Of a stretch of 64,000 nucleotides of DNA, positions 42,884 to 53,953 are shown in pieces. A model generated the notes under the pieces. That model did not search any database. It saw nothing but the letters and a program-made list of their open reading frames with translations, and had not been told where the DNA came from. The position numbers were made by a program, and so were the translations under genes. This DNA is from Fagopyrum homotropicum (Eukaryota > Streptophyta > Magnoliopsida > Caryophyllales > Polygonaceae). The DNA lies in assembly GCA_033239125.1 (NCBI GenBank), contig BSWB01000008.1, positions 14,042,001 through 14,106,000 of the forward strand. Reading direction: 5' to 3'. Within the stretch, counting starts at the first letter, position 1. Every line of letters starts with the position of its first letter.

Positions 42884-44124
42884 TGTAGGAGATTTGGGTT
42901 AAGTCTTCATTGTAACCGTTGAGCTTGTCTTGAGACAAGCTGCAATGAGTTGTTCACATGTGTGGCACTATGGTCCGGGTTGCGGGAGGCAAGACAAGTG
43001 ACCGGCACTAAGAACAACTAGTATTATAAGGGGAGTCGAATCAAAGCAAGGTGATTCACGACAAGGTCAACTTGTGCTAGCTTTTAGAAGGCCGATGTTT
43101 GGGGCTTTTTAGCCACATTTTATCGGCACACCTTTGGTTCTTAGGCCTTATATTGGCTAAAGAATATGTGGTTAAAAATTGGGAGCAATCCAAGCTCAAA
43201 TGCTTAGTGAATATCAATGAAGCAACTAGTGAGCTTCTTAAGGAGCTACACTAGCTTGAGCTAAGATATTGAGTGTTTGGGGATCTTGGAGCTTACCCTA
43301 GCTATATTAAAGTGAATGAAGCTCATTGGAAGTGTTTGGACCAAGAAAAATAAGCTAGCTCCGGGGAGCGGTTTTGGGCTCCCTATGTGGGCCTCGGGCC
43401 TCGGGCTTTCTTGGGCTTCAAGGCCCATCTTTCAAGTAACTTCCACGTAACTTCCACAACCGATTTTAACCTCTTTTAACTCCCCAAAACCGTGTCCCCC
43501 TATGCCTATAAAAGGGAGAGCCATTTGCACTTGATTGAACATTCGTTTTTGCAACAATAAAGCTTTTAGTTCCATTGTATTGACATTGGATAGGCCTTCT
43601 TATAAGCTTGTTTGCAAAACTCGAAAGACCAGAATAGTTCCTTTGTATTGACAAAGGATAGACATCCATCTTAGTTTGGTTTTGTATTGACAAAACCTAG
43701 GAATACCTTTTCTACAAAGTAAGACAAGTAAGTCTCTTACTTAGTCTTTGTAACGTGTAACGTTTTATCCCACTAAGGTATTTGGATATTCCCGGTGTAG
43801 GGGAGAATACACTTAGAAGGAAAATTCATTTATGAATGACTCATTACATAATCCAAGTCAATGTTTTAACATATAACAATCGGTTTTTAAGACTTGCAAT
43901 TGAACTTAATTTCTATTAGAGTTTAGTCTACTCCTTTTTGGAGATTACAAACTCTTGGTTGGGTTTTTGTCTTCTCCTTTGTGGAGATTACAAACCCTTG
44001 TTTAATAATTTATTTCACTTCAAGATAAATTATATTAATTTGATTGGCAATTGGGACAACCGTCTACTCACTTAAGTGAGACTACGGCCCTTTGGTCTAA
44101 AACCGGACACCGAAAATCCAACAA
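42884..44124 (+). repeat. 5' LTR of copia E
   Basis: TGTAGGAGATTTGG to GAAAATCCAACA, 1241 bp. TATAAAA is at 43507-43513. A perfect inverted repeat AGCTTGTCT/AGACAAGCT with a 2-nt loop lies in U3 near 42925-42944. The last 635 bp match the 3' LTR closely. Confidence 0.85.
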
Positions 44125-44200
44125 TCTTCTAAGTGTATTTATTGTTAATTGTTTTGTAGGATTGGATTGATCAATAATGAGTAAGACGTTAATGACATAA

Positions 44201-46272
44201 ATGACTTCTCGTTTTGGGAAGTTGGATAAGTTTGAGGGTGTAGACTTTAGGAGGTGGCAAAAGAAAATGCACTTCCTCTTGACTACACTAAAAGTCGCTT
44301 ATGTACTCACTACACCTAGACCGGCCGAGCCGGTTGATGATATGGTGGAGGAGATAGAGGCTGTCCGACAAAGGAGCAAATGGGATAATGATGACTACAT
44401 ATGTCGTGGTCATATTCTCAATGGCATGAGTGATGAATTGTTTGATGTATACTAAAGTGTGGAGTCATCAACATCAATATGGGATCAACTGAAGTCTAAG
44501 TACATGGCGGAGGATGCTTCATCTCGCAAATTCTTAGTCTCGGATTTTAACTCATATAAAATGGTGGACTCAAGGCCGGTAATGGAACAATACAATGAAT
44601 TGCTCCGGATTCTTGGGAGGTTCACTCAACATGCCATGCATATGGATGAGGCCATTGCGGTTTCGTCTATAATGGATAAGCTCTCCCCTTCTTGGAAGGA
44701 CTTCCGCCATGTGCTAAAGCACAAGAAGGAAGAACTCACGTTGGTGGAACTTGACTCTCACCTTCAAATTGAACAAGGTCTTAGGGCACAAGAAGGGGGA
44801 CTCAAGAAGGAGGATAAAACTTCTACTTCCCACGAGGCCAACATGATGGATGACAAGGGCAAAAGGAAGAGGTTCAAAGGAAAGGACAAAGACAAGGACA
44901 AGGGAAATAAGTCCAAGAAGTCCAAGAAGAATAATATTAACAAGAAACCAAAAGGTTCTTGTTGGAAGTGTGGCAACTCTGGCCACTTCAAACGGGATTG
45001 CAAGGTTAAGGACAATGGATCCAAGGGTGGAGGCCAAAGTGGCCAAAACCCCTCAAACCAAGGTGACTCACTTATGAGTCTTGATTCCAACTTTGATATA
45101 AATTCTGATTTGAATTATGTGTCATTGACTTTTGAATGTTTGTCCATGCAGGATGATTACCTTGGATGGTGGGTGGACTCGGGTGCAACAACTCATGTTT
45201 GCAAAGATCGGCGTTGGTTCAAGACATACGTTGTTGCTAACGATGGAGCACTCATACATATAGGAAACGAGTCTACCACCCCCGTTCTAGGAAGAGGATG
45301 GGTTGATCTATACTTCACAAGTGGCAAGACTCTAGTCTTGTCAAATGTACTACATGCACCGGCCATTAGAAAGAATGTGGTTTCTAGTGGTGTACTCAAT
45401 AGGCTTGGCTTCAAACAAGTCATAGAAGCCGACCGCTATGTATTATCTAGGAGAGGAACATTTGTAGGCTTTGGCCATTGGAACAATAATATGTTTCTTC
45501 TCTCTTTATGTAATAAACTTTCTAATACTAATATAAACAAGAATAGTTTATTTACATTGTCTTCTTCTTCCAATTGTGATTTTGTCAAATGGCATGCACG
45601 GCTTGGACATGTTCATTTTAAGCGTATGAATGACATGACTAAGGATGATATTTTACCTAAACTTGACTTGCCAAAAGACAAGTGTAAAACGTGCATGTTG
45701 ACCAAGATAACAAGACTTCCATTTCCTAGAGTTGAAAGAGAACAATCAATGCTCGGCTTAGTCCACTCGGATCTAGGTGACTTGCACTCTACTCCTTCAT
45801 TAGGAAAGAAGAAGTATTATGTAACATTCATAGATGATTACTCTAGGTATTGTTACGTATATCTAATTTTTGCAAAGAGTGATGCCTTAGACAAGTTCTA
45901 TGTATTCAAGAATGAATCTGAGTTGCAACAAGGTACCTTAATAAAAAGACTACGCACGGATCGTGGTGGTGAATTTATGGATAAGGAATACTTTGAGAGT
46001 GTCGGGATCATACATGAGACCACGGCACCTTACACACCACAATCAAATGGTGTGGCCGAATGAAAGAACCGAGTGCTTAAAGAGATGGTCAATGCCATGT
46101 TGTCTTACTCGGGTCTTAAGAATTCGTTTTGGGGTGAAGCTATGCTCACGGAAAACTACTTAATCGTGTTCCAAACAAAAGAAGCAAGAAGACTCCTTAC
46201 GAACTATGGTTCAAAAGAAAACCAAACCTACATTACTTACGAGTTTGGGGATGTCGAGCCATAGTAAGGCTA
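44201..46272 (+). pseudogene. Copia E gag, protease, integrase
   Basis: gag (MTSRFGKLDKFEGVDFRRWQ, then SSTSIWDQLKSKYMAEDASS), a Lys/Asp-rich stretch, zinc knuckle CWKCGNSGHFKRDC, protease WWVDSGATTHVCKD, GAG-pre-integrase WHARLGHVHFKRM, and integrase VHSDLGDLHS, RLRTDRGGEFMDKEYF and TAPYTPQSNGVAE. Nonsense changes: 44453 (CAA to TAA) and 46061 (CGA to TGA). A 1-nt frameshift near 46162 lies in the integrase C-terminus. Order PR-IN-RT is typical of copia. Confidence 0.92.
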
Positions 46273-48207
46273 AATGACAACAAACGTAAGACTTTAGGTG
46301 AAAGAGGTGTTGAGTGTGTGTTCATTGGCTATGCCGAACACTCCAAAACTTATAGGTTCTATGTGATAGAACCAAATGACTTCATCTTGGTTAATACCGT
46401 AATAGAGTCTAGGGATGCCATCTTTGATGAAGATCGATTCACCTCGGCTCCTAGGCCTAAGGAAGTGATCAACATGACCTTATATGAGGAATACCCAAAC
46501 AAGCATCATAGGATTCAAGATGAATCCCGGCAAGCGTCCCACGGGCTTGACTTGCCAGAGATTACTCCTATGAGCACTATTTTGTCCCAAAAATCGATTT
46601 TCCAAGTGTTCTTGGTTGAAGGTTTAAGGGATAATGAAATGGATTGTCACTCTTACTTTCACATATATGAGGATCCTAAGACATTTGACGAGGTCATGAA
46701 GTCTCAAGATGTTGCCTTCTGGAAGGAAGCAATCCAAGAGGAGATGGACTCCATTATGGGTAACCATACATGGGAGTTAGCCAACCTTCCTTCCGGTTGC
46801 AAACCTTTGGGATGCAAATGGATCTTCAAGAGGAAGATGAAAGTTTACGGTTCCATTGACAAGTTTAAAGCACGCTTGGTCATCCAAGGCTTTAGACAAA
46901 GGGAAGGTGTCGGTTACTTTGACACATATGCTCCGGTGGCTAGGATTACAACCATTAGGTTATTAATAGCTATGGCGGCTATACATAATCTAGTGATTCA
47001 TCAAATGGATGTCAAGACAGCATTCCTTAATGGTGATCTAGATGAGGAAGTGTATATGAGACAACCTGAAGGGTTTGTTTTAAAAGGACAAGAGCACAAA
47101 GTGTGTCGCTTGGTCAAATCCTTGTATGGACTAAAGCAAGCTCCAAAACAATGGCATCAAAAGTTTGATGATTTCGTATTGTCAAATGGATTTAAGATAA
47201 ATCAAGCTGACAAGTGTGTCTATAGTAAGTTTGATCTTACCGGTCAAGGTGTGATCATATGCTTATATGTTGATGACATGTTGATCTTTGGAACAAACCA
47301 AAGACAAGTAGATCTCACTAAGGATTTCTTATCCACTAAGTTTTCTATGAAAGACTTAGGTGAGGCGGATGTGATTCTAGGCATAAGAATCAAACGTGAT
47401 GCTAAAGGCTTAAGCCTCACACAATCACACTACATTGAGAAGATTGTCAAACGCTTCCAATGTGATAAAAGTTCAACTATTAGTACTCCTATGGACTCAA
47501 GTGAAAAATTGATGCCCAACCAAGGATCAGCTGTCTCTCAACTTGAGTATGCCCAAGTAATAGGATGTTGTATGTATGCAATGACTAGCACTAGGCCAGA
47601 TATTGCTTTTGCTATTGGTAAATTGAGTAGGTACACAAGTTGTTCTAGGTCACAACATTGGAAGGCACTAAGACGTGTGCTTAGGTACCTCAAGGGGACC
47701 ATGGGTTTTGACATCTTGTACAGTAAGTATCCTTCAATGATAGAAGACTACTCGGATGCATCATGGATCACTAATCTAGATGATCACTTATCCACCACAG
47801 GATGGATTTTCTTGTTAGGTGGTGGTGCCATTTCGTGGGCTTCAAAGAAGCAAACATGCATCACAACCTCGACCATGGAGTCCGAGTTTGTGGCACTTGC
47901 CGCTGCCGGTAAGGAAGCTTAATGGCTAAGAAATTTGGTTCTAGAAATTCGTCTATGGCCAAAACCGGTTTCTCCTATCTCAATTCATTGTGATAGTGCA
48001 ACTACGTTGGCTAAAGCTTATAGCCAAACGTAAAATGGAAAATCAAGACATCTTGGTGTGAGACATAGCTCGGTTAGAAAGCTCATAACTCACGGTATAA
48101 TATCGGTCGATTTTGTGAGAACACACAATAATCTAGCCGATCACTTAACCAAGAGCTTGGCTAGGGACTTAGTTCAAAAGTCAGCCAAAGGGATGGGGTT
48201 AACGACC
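46273..48207 (+). pseudogene. Copia E RT and RNase H
   Basis: The same polyprotein after the frameshift: ECVFIGYAEHSKTYRFYVIE, RT with CKPLGCKWIFKRKMKVYGSI, FDTYAPVARITTIRLLIAMA, MDVKTAFLNGDLDEEVYMRQ and the catalytic YVDDMLIFG, then LEYAQVIGCCMYAMTSTRPD and RNase H TSTMESEFVALAAAGKEA. Stops at 47920 and 48031 truncate RNase H. The last residues before the final stop at about 48207 read DHLTKSLARDLVQKSAKGMG. Confidence 0.92.
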
Positions 48208-48542
48208 TAAATTGAAAACGACTTGTCATGGGACACCCAATTCGCTATGGCTTGATGCCTTAGCCGAATTCAATGAGGAAAGTCCATTCCAAGAAGTTGT
48301 GAGCATAAAATGTCCATTTAAGGTAATGCTCTATGCCTATATAATATGTATAGTTTAAAATATGTAATTTCTTAACAACTCTTTTGAAAAATTGCAATTA
48401 TAGGTGCAAGATCAAAAGAGAGTTGGCTACGTGAACGTGAAGTGTCAAGGCTTTTTCAAGGGAGTAGATGGTCGACTCGCCTATATGTTCATTAAAGGAT
48501 TAGGACACAATAGCGTTTAAATGTGTCATTTATTTGTAAAGG

Positions 48543-49177
48543 AAAACCGTGCCCCCCTATGCCTATAAAAGGGAGAGCCATTTGCACTTGATTGAATATT
48601 CGTTTTGCAACAATAAAGCTTTTAGTTCCATTGTATTGACATTGGATAGACCTTCTTATAAGCTTGTTTGCAAAGCTCGAAAGACCAGTATAGTTCCTTT
48701 GTATTGACAAAGGATAGGCATCCATCTTAGTTTGGTTTTGTATTGACAAAACCTAGGAATACCCTTTCTACAAAGTAAGACAAGTAAGTCTCTTCTTAGT
48801 CTTTGTAACGTGTAACGTTTTATCCCACTAAGGTATTTGGATATTCCCGGTGTAGGGGAGAATACACTTAGAAGGAAAATTCATTTATGAATGACTCATT
48901 ACATAATCCAAGTCAATGTTTTAACATATAACAATCGGTTTTTAAGACTTGCAATTGAACTTAATTTCTATTAGAGTTTAGTCTACTCCTTTTTGGAGAT
49001 TACAAACTCTTGGTTGGGTTTTGTCTACTCCTTTGTGGAGATTACAAACCCTTGTTTAATAATTTATTTCACTTCAAGATAAATTATATTAATTTGATTG
49101 GCAATTGGGATAACCGTCTACTTACTTAAGTGAGACTACGACCCTTTGGTCTAAAACCGGACACCGAAAATCCAACA
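48543..49177 (+). repeat. Truncated 3' LTR of copia E
   Basis: Matches 43485-44124 from AAAACCGTG onward, including TATAAAA at 48564-48570. The first 600 bp (most of U3) and the PPT are missing, but the right end and TSD are intact. Confidence 0.88.
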
Positions 49178-49818
49178 TAACTCGGCACCATTGACATAGC
49201 CGGGTGTTTGTGTCTTGCCAAAGTCGGATTGAGCGATATTCCTAACGGATTATGGTATGTGCATCAAGGGTTTGAGGCATCTCGAAATTGAGAAACGCCA
49301 ATCTCCTAGGCTTCGGTTTTTGTGCACCTCTATCCATATTTCCAAAAGTAAAGTCGAAAAATAATGTGAAAAAGAAAAGAGCAAAGCTCTAAGTTGATGG
49401 TGTTTCAAATCAAAATAAAAAGAGTGGGTTATTCATTTTCCCGGATTCATGCACCACATCCCTTACAAGTTTCCATCCTTTCCGTATTCTAGACCTTACT
49501 TGAAAGTTCTTAAGATCAAAAGAGTGTTATTTGACTTGGTGATCTAAATTGAAATTTCACATGCTTGATTTTGACAATACTTGAAGGTTATGATGTTTGT
49601 CTTGAAGTTTAAGCGATTCATGATGTTTTCTTTACTTTACATTCTTTGGTTTATGTATGTGAGCATTTTCGAGAATGAATGAAGCAAGGTTTGAGGATGA
49701 TCTATCGACTAGAAGCACATTTGTCTAAAGGATTGTTTTGTTTTGAGTTCACACGCATATTTCATTCTAACTTGTGTTCTAAGCTTTTGAAAACCTTGCT
49801 TGGGGACAAGCAATTGAC

Positions 49819-49833
49819 AAGTATGGGGTATTT
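49819..49833 (+). other. Polypurine tract of B
   Basis: AAGTATGGGGTATTT directly before the 3' LTR. Confidence 0.85.
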
Positions 49834-51521
49834 TGTTAACATGAAATATGGAGATATTCTAGGAACTTATTTTGGTTGTTTTTCCCTTATTATTGTGTAC
49901 ATAGATAAGGTTTTGAAGCAATTGTTAGCTTGTTCATCTATATTGTCGATATGGAAGTCTACACTAGCTTTGTGTTGATTATAGGTGAATAAGAGCTGAA
50001 ATCGGAGCATTTGAGAGAGAAAAGAAAGTAATCGATCATGTTCGAGGATTAGGAGATACATCAAGGAAGCTAAGGAAGGAGTTAGGATGAAGAATGACAC
50101 GAAACAAAGGAAACAACAAGCAATATATACTTCCACGCCCTGAATTACAGTCGTGGAGAAGTCCACGCTCTAAACCACGGCCGTGGACTTGGAACTATGA
50201 ACGTGGACTTGAGTTTCGAGCACTCCAGTAAGTTACACGGCCTAAATTACGGTCGTGGAAGTCACAAGGCCCCGTAATCCGTTTTCACGCTCTAAACCAC
50301 GGTCGTGGAATGCTATGAGACCGTGATTTAGGCGATCTTTTGACGTGTCATTAATTGCCACACAACATAATGGGCTTGGACGGTAACTTTTCCTCGTCTT
50401 ATAAAAAGGCTAGAAAAGAGAGTTTAGAGGACGGCCGCTTACCCTTGCTTTCAGCATTCTTACCTAGGGTTGATTGGAGATCGCCGAGAGTCGCGGAAAT
50501 GCCGGATTGTTGAAGATTGGAGGTTGCTCACAGTGAAGGTTTAGCCTTTTTCTTAGGTTTTGATATTGAAGACGGATTGACATCCTGTTCTTCATATTTG
50601 CCTTAGATCATTGTGAGATTTTGTGTTATATATTTTGAATCCATTAACATTACTTCTTGTGTTTCGGATTTGAGATTGGTTTTGAAGTTTTATTGAGTAT
50701 TCGAGGGTTTTCATCTTCTATTCTTCTTAAATTGAATATTGATATCATGACAATGGTTATTGGCTAAAACCCTTTAGCAATTCTAAGGTGAAGGGTTGAT
50801 AGTTGTGGCTTAGATAATGATAGATCGATCGTAATTTGATTGGACCCTGAGAGTCAGAGAAATATTGTCGACGAACCTAAATCACGGCCTGTTCTTAGGT
50901 TTTCACGGCCGTGGTTCTCAAGATCTACCCGTGATTTACCTTAGTTTACGAACTTTGCTTTTACTTTAATCCAAAGTTAAAGATTAACTTTAACCTAGTA
51001 TTGGCTTGTCTTTTCTAGGTAGTAGTGAGACTCAACATCCTCTATTTCGGTTTTGAGTGTCACAACCTTAACCGCTTGAGTTTATCTTGATCCTTGGGTT
51101 ACAAGTTTGGGTATTTGAGATCAATTCTAGTCCTTAGATCCTTTCTATACTGCAGTCTCAACAACCTTTATAGAGAAGTCTTTTGATTAGACATATAAGG
51201 TTTTGGAACTTCACCGTACATTACCTTACCTTAGCATACCTTTGCAATTCTCTACTATGTCCTTATATCTATAATATGTCTTGAATTGATTGCCACAATT
51301 GGATACCTGGATCTTTAGGGTTGCTGTTTTCCCCAATATTTGCAAAGTTTTATATTTCACTTGCTTGATTACTTGAAACTGATTTTGTTTCACCAATTCC
51401 CTGTGATCGATACTCTGGAATACTTGCTAATCTACGTCGATCCGTACACTGCAGGTTCGCTTGCTTTTATTCTAGTTTTATAAATTTAAGACTTGATTGC
51501 AAGCACGTTTTAGGGCGAACA
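49834..51521 (+). repeat. 3' LTR of B
   Basis: 1688 bp, begins TGTTAACATG and ends GGGCGAACA. Same TATA (about 50400), dyad array and hairpin as the 5' LTR. Confidence 0.94.
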
Positions 51522-51688
51522 ATGCTCTCCAACATGCCCAACTTCTCTAAGGTAGAAATGTGCAAAAACCGAGTTGCATACACAACGCGATCTTGCACAA
51601 TCCTGTAGCGCTCCCTCTCAGCTTCCAACAACTTGTATTTCTTCAGTTTTTCAATTTCTTGCAATTGAACAAGGAAAGGTATTAGCAA
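51522..51688 (-). pseudogene. Athila extra ORF, N-terminal part (A')
   Basis: The minus-strand frame reads PFLVQLQEIEKLKKYKLLEA, ERERYRIVQDRVVYATRFLH, ISTLEKLGMLES and is then cut by B. Start codon unclear. It continues at 32973. Confidence 0.75.
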
Positions 51689-51734
51689 CTTTCAAAAACA
51701 GGGAAGAAAGACAAACCCTCTGTTGTGTATTCCG

Positions 51735-52410
51735 CAGGGGCAGATGAAGAGGCGCAGGGGCGGTGAGGCGCAGCTGCGGCGGCTTGTAGTAGTAGGGACG
51801 GGAGAAGTGTAGAGGGCAATTTTGGGCAGCTGCGAAGGTGGTGGTGCTGGGGGCGTTCCGATGGCTTCTTGTTGGTGGAGATGTCGCCGGAGGTGCTCTC
51901 AATGAAGTGTAGGGAGTGTGTGAGAGGAGAAGGGTTGTGGGGTTGTGTGGAAGGTGGGAGAGGGGATATTGCGGCACAGGGGCGTCGGAGCTGGTGGTGG
52001 TGGTGGCGACGAAGCGGCGCAGGGGCGCCGGAGCACTGGTGTTTGCAGAAAAAGGGGGGTGCAGGGCGTTTATACGAAGTGGTGTTGTGAGAGACGAGGG
52101 GTAGCTAAGGAGAGAGGGAGAGATTGGTGGATATGTGTAGGTTATTTTTGGGAAGCGTATTTTTTTATTTCCTTGATAAAACCGCAAGGGCGGGAGCTTG
52201 TCACCGCGGGGGCGGTGACAAGGAAGAGGGGGCACGCAGGCTCAGCGCCGGGGGCGGCACTGAGGGTGTGTGTCAAGGGTTGCCGCCGCAGGGGCGTAAG
52301 GAAGTCACCGCGGGGGCGGTGACCAACATGTTGCAGACGCAGGCCCAGCACCGGGGTTGGCACTGGCATGGGTGTCACCGCGGGAGCGGTAACACAGGGC
52401 CACATGGGCG
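51735..52410. repeat. GC-motif array in leader of A' extra ORF
   Basis: At least twelve units such as CCGCAGGGGCAG, GCGCAGGGGCGGTGAG, CACCGCGGGGGCGGTGAC and GCCGCAGGGGCG between HP1 and the ORF. CACCGCGGGGGCGGTGAC occurs twice (near 52202 and 52306). Confidence 0.83.
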
Positions 52411-52443
52411 GTTTTCTTGACAAAGACTCCTCTTCTTATTCCT

Positions 52444-52459
52444 TCGGGTTGCCTCCCGA
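52444..52459 (-). other. HP1 hairpin of A'
   Basis: TCGGG / AGGCAA / CCCGA on the minus strand, 42 nt after the gag stop at 52501, although pol is absent. Confidence 0.8.
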
Positions 52460-52500
52460 GCAACACCTTTGTTTTACGTCGTTGGCTCGACGTAAGGACT

Positions 52501-53679
52501 CTACCTCTCTGATTGGGCCTCCTTGGGGTTTATAACTGTTTGGGAAGGCAATCCACTGGAGGATCGGGCTTCGATCCTTGTTATGGCTTCCGCCATTTGC
52601 CCAACCTGTTTTTCAAGGTTCTTGATACTAGATTCTGTTGTTTGGACATGAGTAGCAAAATGTTTAGTCAAAACCTGTAACATATTCTCAGTTGTTTGAT
52701 ACTTACCTTGTCGGGGCTGTTGTTGTTGGTTTTGTTGATCCCTCCAACGATAATTCTGTTGGTCACGCCAGTTGGGCATGAAATTCTGCGCATAGGGATC
52801 GTTCCTACGCCTTTGCTGCTGTGGTTGTCCATAACCCATTGCATTCACCTCAGTATCGTCATCCTGGGCTTGGGGACACATGTCCGTTGGATGGTATGGG
52901 TCAGCACACACTCCACATGCCTTCAGCTGGTGTGGGGTTCCCATAAGTGTTAATCTCTTCACCATTTCCTTCATTTCCGCAAGCTCAGTGGAGATCTCAC
53001 TCTTCCCGGAATTCACAACATGAACACCTCTCTTGGAAGGAGTCCTTCCAAAGTTCCGGGTCCCTTCAGCTAGTTCCTGTATCTTTTCCAAAGCAAGGTC
53101 AGGGGTAGAGTTAAGAATGTTACCTCCACAAGCCACATCGACGATCCTCCTTTCATTGTCTAGCAAGCCATTGTACAAGTACAAGACTAGATCTTGAGTC
53201 GAATATCCGTGGAAAGGACAGCTGGATCAGAGGCATGCGAATCTTTCAAAGTACTCATAGAGAGTTTCGTCCGCCTCTTGCTCGATGTTTCTTATAGCTT
53301 TCTTCAATATATTTGCCTTCTTGGCTAGAAAGTATTTCTCCAAAAACGCCTTGTGGAGGTTCTCCCAAGTGTCGATACTCCCGGATGGAAGGTGGTAATA
53401 ACAATCATCCGTTGCATCTTTGAGTGTGAAACCAAATGCCCTCATCTTGATTTTCTCTTCGATAATGTTGGCCGGCTTCATGCTCATACACACGGTATGG
53501 AACTTCCCAAGGTGTTTGATGGGGTCTTCACCACTTAGCCCATGGAAAGATGGAAGCAAGTGAATGAGACCCGGTTTGAGCTCAAAGTTGATTCCGTCCC
53601 CTAATTCCGGTATAGTAACCGCAAGAGGGTTTTGAGCCAAAGTGGGCTGAGTGAGTTGACGAAGAGTACGATCAACCAT
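52501..53679 (-). pseudogene. gag: A' gag fused to last codons of pol
   Basis: Gag as in A, with the CCHC knuckle (CGVC, H, C) in CGVCADPYHPTDMC and a Gln-rich tail (NQQQQPRQGKYQTTENMLQV). It ends INPKEAQSER; the last residues match the terminal EEAQSEK of A's pol, so pol has been removed between the gag tail and the final codons while the frame and stop are kept. A stop near 53225 (CGA/CGG to TGA) interrupts the gag domain, and a TAA at about 53690 lies upstream. Confidence 0.87.
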
Positions 53680-53833
53680 TTCTTGTTAGAGTTGTTGTTG
53701 TCTACGTTGCTGGATGTGCGTTCTCTCAATTTCTGGATCAAAGGAAGCAAAGCCGGAGTTAGTAGCACGGGTTTGAACCATAAAAATGGTTCAAACCAAT
53801 AATCAATAACAATTAAATAAAAATAACCAAACT

Positions 53834-53850
53834 CCCCGGCAACGGCGCCA
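53834..53850 (-). other. Primer-binding site of A'
   Basis: TGGCGCCGTTGCCGGGG on the minus strand, next to the LTR start at 53856. Confidence 0.87.
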
Positions 53851-53855
53851 AAATT

Positions 53856-53953
53856 TGACAAGACTTTTATCTATGGTCATTTTTATCTTATCAAAATATA
53901 ATCCCGACTTAGCACTAAAATGAGTATAGTGGTTAAGTAAGGGTCAAACCCAA
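53856..53953 (-). repeat. 5' LTR of A', part 1
   Basis: Inner (U5) end of the LTR, TTGTCA terminus, interrupted by LINE H. The last 13 bp (53941-53953) are one copy of LINE H's TSD. Confidence 0.88.

Larger units (their letters stand above)
42884..49177 (+). mobile_element. Ty1/copia retrotransposon E
   Basis: A plus-strand copia element within the 3' UTR of B. The TSD TAACT is at 42879-42883 and 49178-49182; deleting the insertion restores a sequence that matches the 3' UTR of C. The 5' LTR is 42884-44124; the 3' LTR is truncated to 48543-49177. gag-pol is a single coding region with several stops and one frameshift. No PBS for initiator tRNA-Met is seen after the 5' LTR. Confidence 0.9.
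32974..51521 (+). mobile_element. Athila-type LTR retrotransposon B
   Basis: LTRs are 32974-34664 and 49834-51521, PBS 34671-34687, PPT 49819-49833, with a perfect TSD ATGCT (32969-32973, 51522-51526) inside the extra ORF of A'. Removing copia E leaves about 12.2 kb. The order is gag, protease, RT, RNase H, integrase (core deleted), HP1, dyad leader, intact extra ORF, HP2, PPT. The two LTRs differ at roughly 4% in the first 500 bp by eye. Confidence 0.95.

Noticed and set aside
43274..43489. LTR start of copia E at TGTTTGGGGATC
   Set aside because: The preceding five bases do not match the right flank, whereas 42884 gives the TSD TAACT and restores a UTR matching element C.
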